A stretch of DNA of 32,698 bases from Planctomycetota bacterium. GTDB lineage: Bacteria > Planctomycetota > Planctomycetia > Pirellulales > Thermoguttaceae. The position numbers and the translations under genes were made by a program. Position 1 is the first letter of the stretch; each line of letters begins with the position of its first letter. The stretch spans positions 1 to 32,698 of the forward strand of contig JAHIKV010000338.1 of assembly GCA_018897395.1 (NCBI GenBank), in the 5' to 3' direction. The notes beneath the pieces were generated by a model, which was not told the DNA's origin, searched no databases, and saw only the letters and a list, made by a program, of their open reading frames with translations. Positions 32,581 through 32,698 of this stretch are shown piece after piece.

Positions 32581-32698
32581 GTGCGCTTGTAAGTGTATCG
32601 AATCAGCAGGGTGGGAGTCCCTGTCGAAGTTGGGTCTGAACTTTGTAACCAATAGTAACTGCGTCCTCGTGAGAGGGGGTGGAGAGCAACTGGAGGTG
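32581..32698 (+). ncRNA. Possible 5' end of a group II intron (cut by the window edge)
   Basis: GTGCG at 32581-32585 matches the group II intron 5' consensus GUGYG. It is followed by a hairpin CAGGG-tgggagt-CCCTG (32607-32623) and by GTCCTCGTGAGAGGGGGTGG, which look like domain I elements of bacterial group II introns. The intron, if real, begins directly after the MITE-like repeat and runs beyond the window; no reverse transcriptase gene can be seen. Confidence 0.42.

Overview
The window is a GC-rich bacterial segment whose genes lie almost entirely on the + strand. It most resembles a member of the Planctomycetota (Pirellulales-like). Three things suggest this: the truncated first gene carries the DPYRKWLGI…FESDPEVI J-like domain that I know from that phylum; several Na+-symporter, ParE/antitoxin and small secreted genes have a planctomycete look; and many short palindromic repeats lie in and between genes. 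This placement rests on recognition, not on a search. Most of the window (about 2.1-28.6 kb) is a surface-polysaccharide or glycoconjugate locus, read as long runs of genes coupled by TAATG, ATGA or GTGA overlaps.

Layout. 1-2138: 3' part of a membrane-anchored J-like/discoidin-like protein. 2135-6388: a tightly coupled trio of a B12-binding mutase-like enzyme fused to a glutamate-mutase-E-like barrel, an ATP-grasp ligase and an octopine/nopaline-dehydrogenase-family enzyme. 6388-9162: Wzx-type flippase and Wzy/WaaL-type polymerase or ligase. 9476-15278: DUF7033-type polysaccharide deacetylase, GT4 glycosyltransferase, PIG-L deacetylase, a truncated and an intact WbqC protein, an internally deleted IS630-type transposase remnant, and a second GT4. 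15307-16801: an intact IS66-type insertion sequence with imperfect terminal inverted repeats and a perfect 9-bp direct repeat on each side. 16858-21618: GNAT, initiating sugar phosphotransferase (WcaJ/PglC type), DegT/DnrJ aminotransferase (carrying an in-frame tandem-repeat insertion), NodB-like deacetylase and a second GNAT-like protein. 21632-26368: acyl carrier protein, acyl-AMP ligase (apparently starting at AUU), LuxE-like acyl-protein synthetase, an inserted ParE-type toxin-antitoxin pair, and a LuxC-like acyl reductase. 26508-28610: rfbB and rfbA for dTDP-4-keto-6-deoxyglucose. 28614-31745: a small secreted protein (minus strand), a small Pro/Glu-rich putative lipoprotein and a sodium:solute symporter. 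31746-32698: gene-free DNA packed with palindromic repeats and, at the edge, what looks like the start of a group II intron.

How it may work together. RfbA and RfbB make dTDP-4-keto-6-deoxyglucose, and the DegT enzyme and GNATs could turn a keto-sugar into an acylated amino sugar. The WcaJ-like enzyme primes undecaprenyl phosphate, GT4 enzymes extend the chain, Wzx flips it, the Wzy/WaaL-like protein polymerises or ligates it, and the deacetylases trim it. Two modules go beyond a standard locus: (i) mutase / ATP-grasp / opine dehydrogenase, which looks like a pathway for an unusual amino-acid-derived substituent; and (ii) ACP / AMP ligase / LuxE / LuxC, a four-part carboxylic-acid reductase set without luciferase genes. 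These are the best candidates for an undescribed system. Their substrates cannot be read from the sequence.
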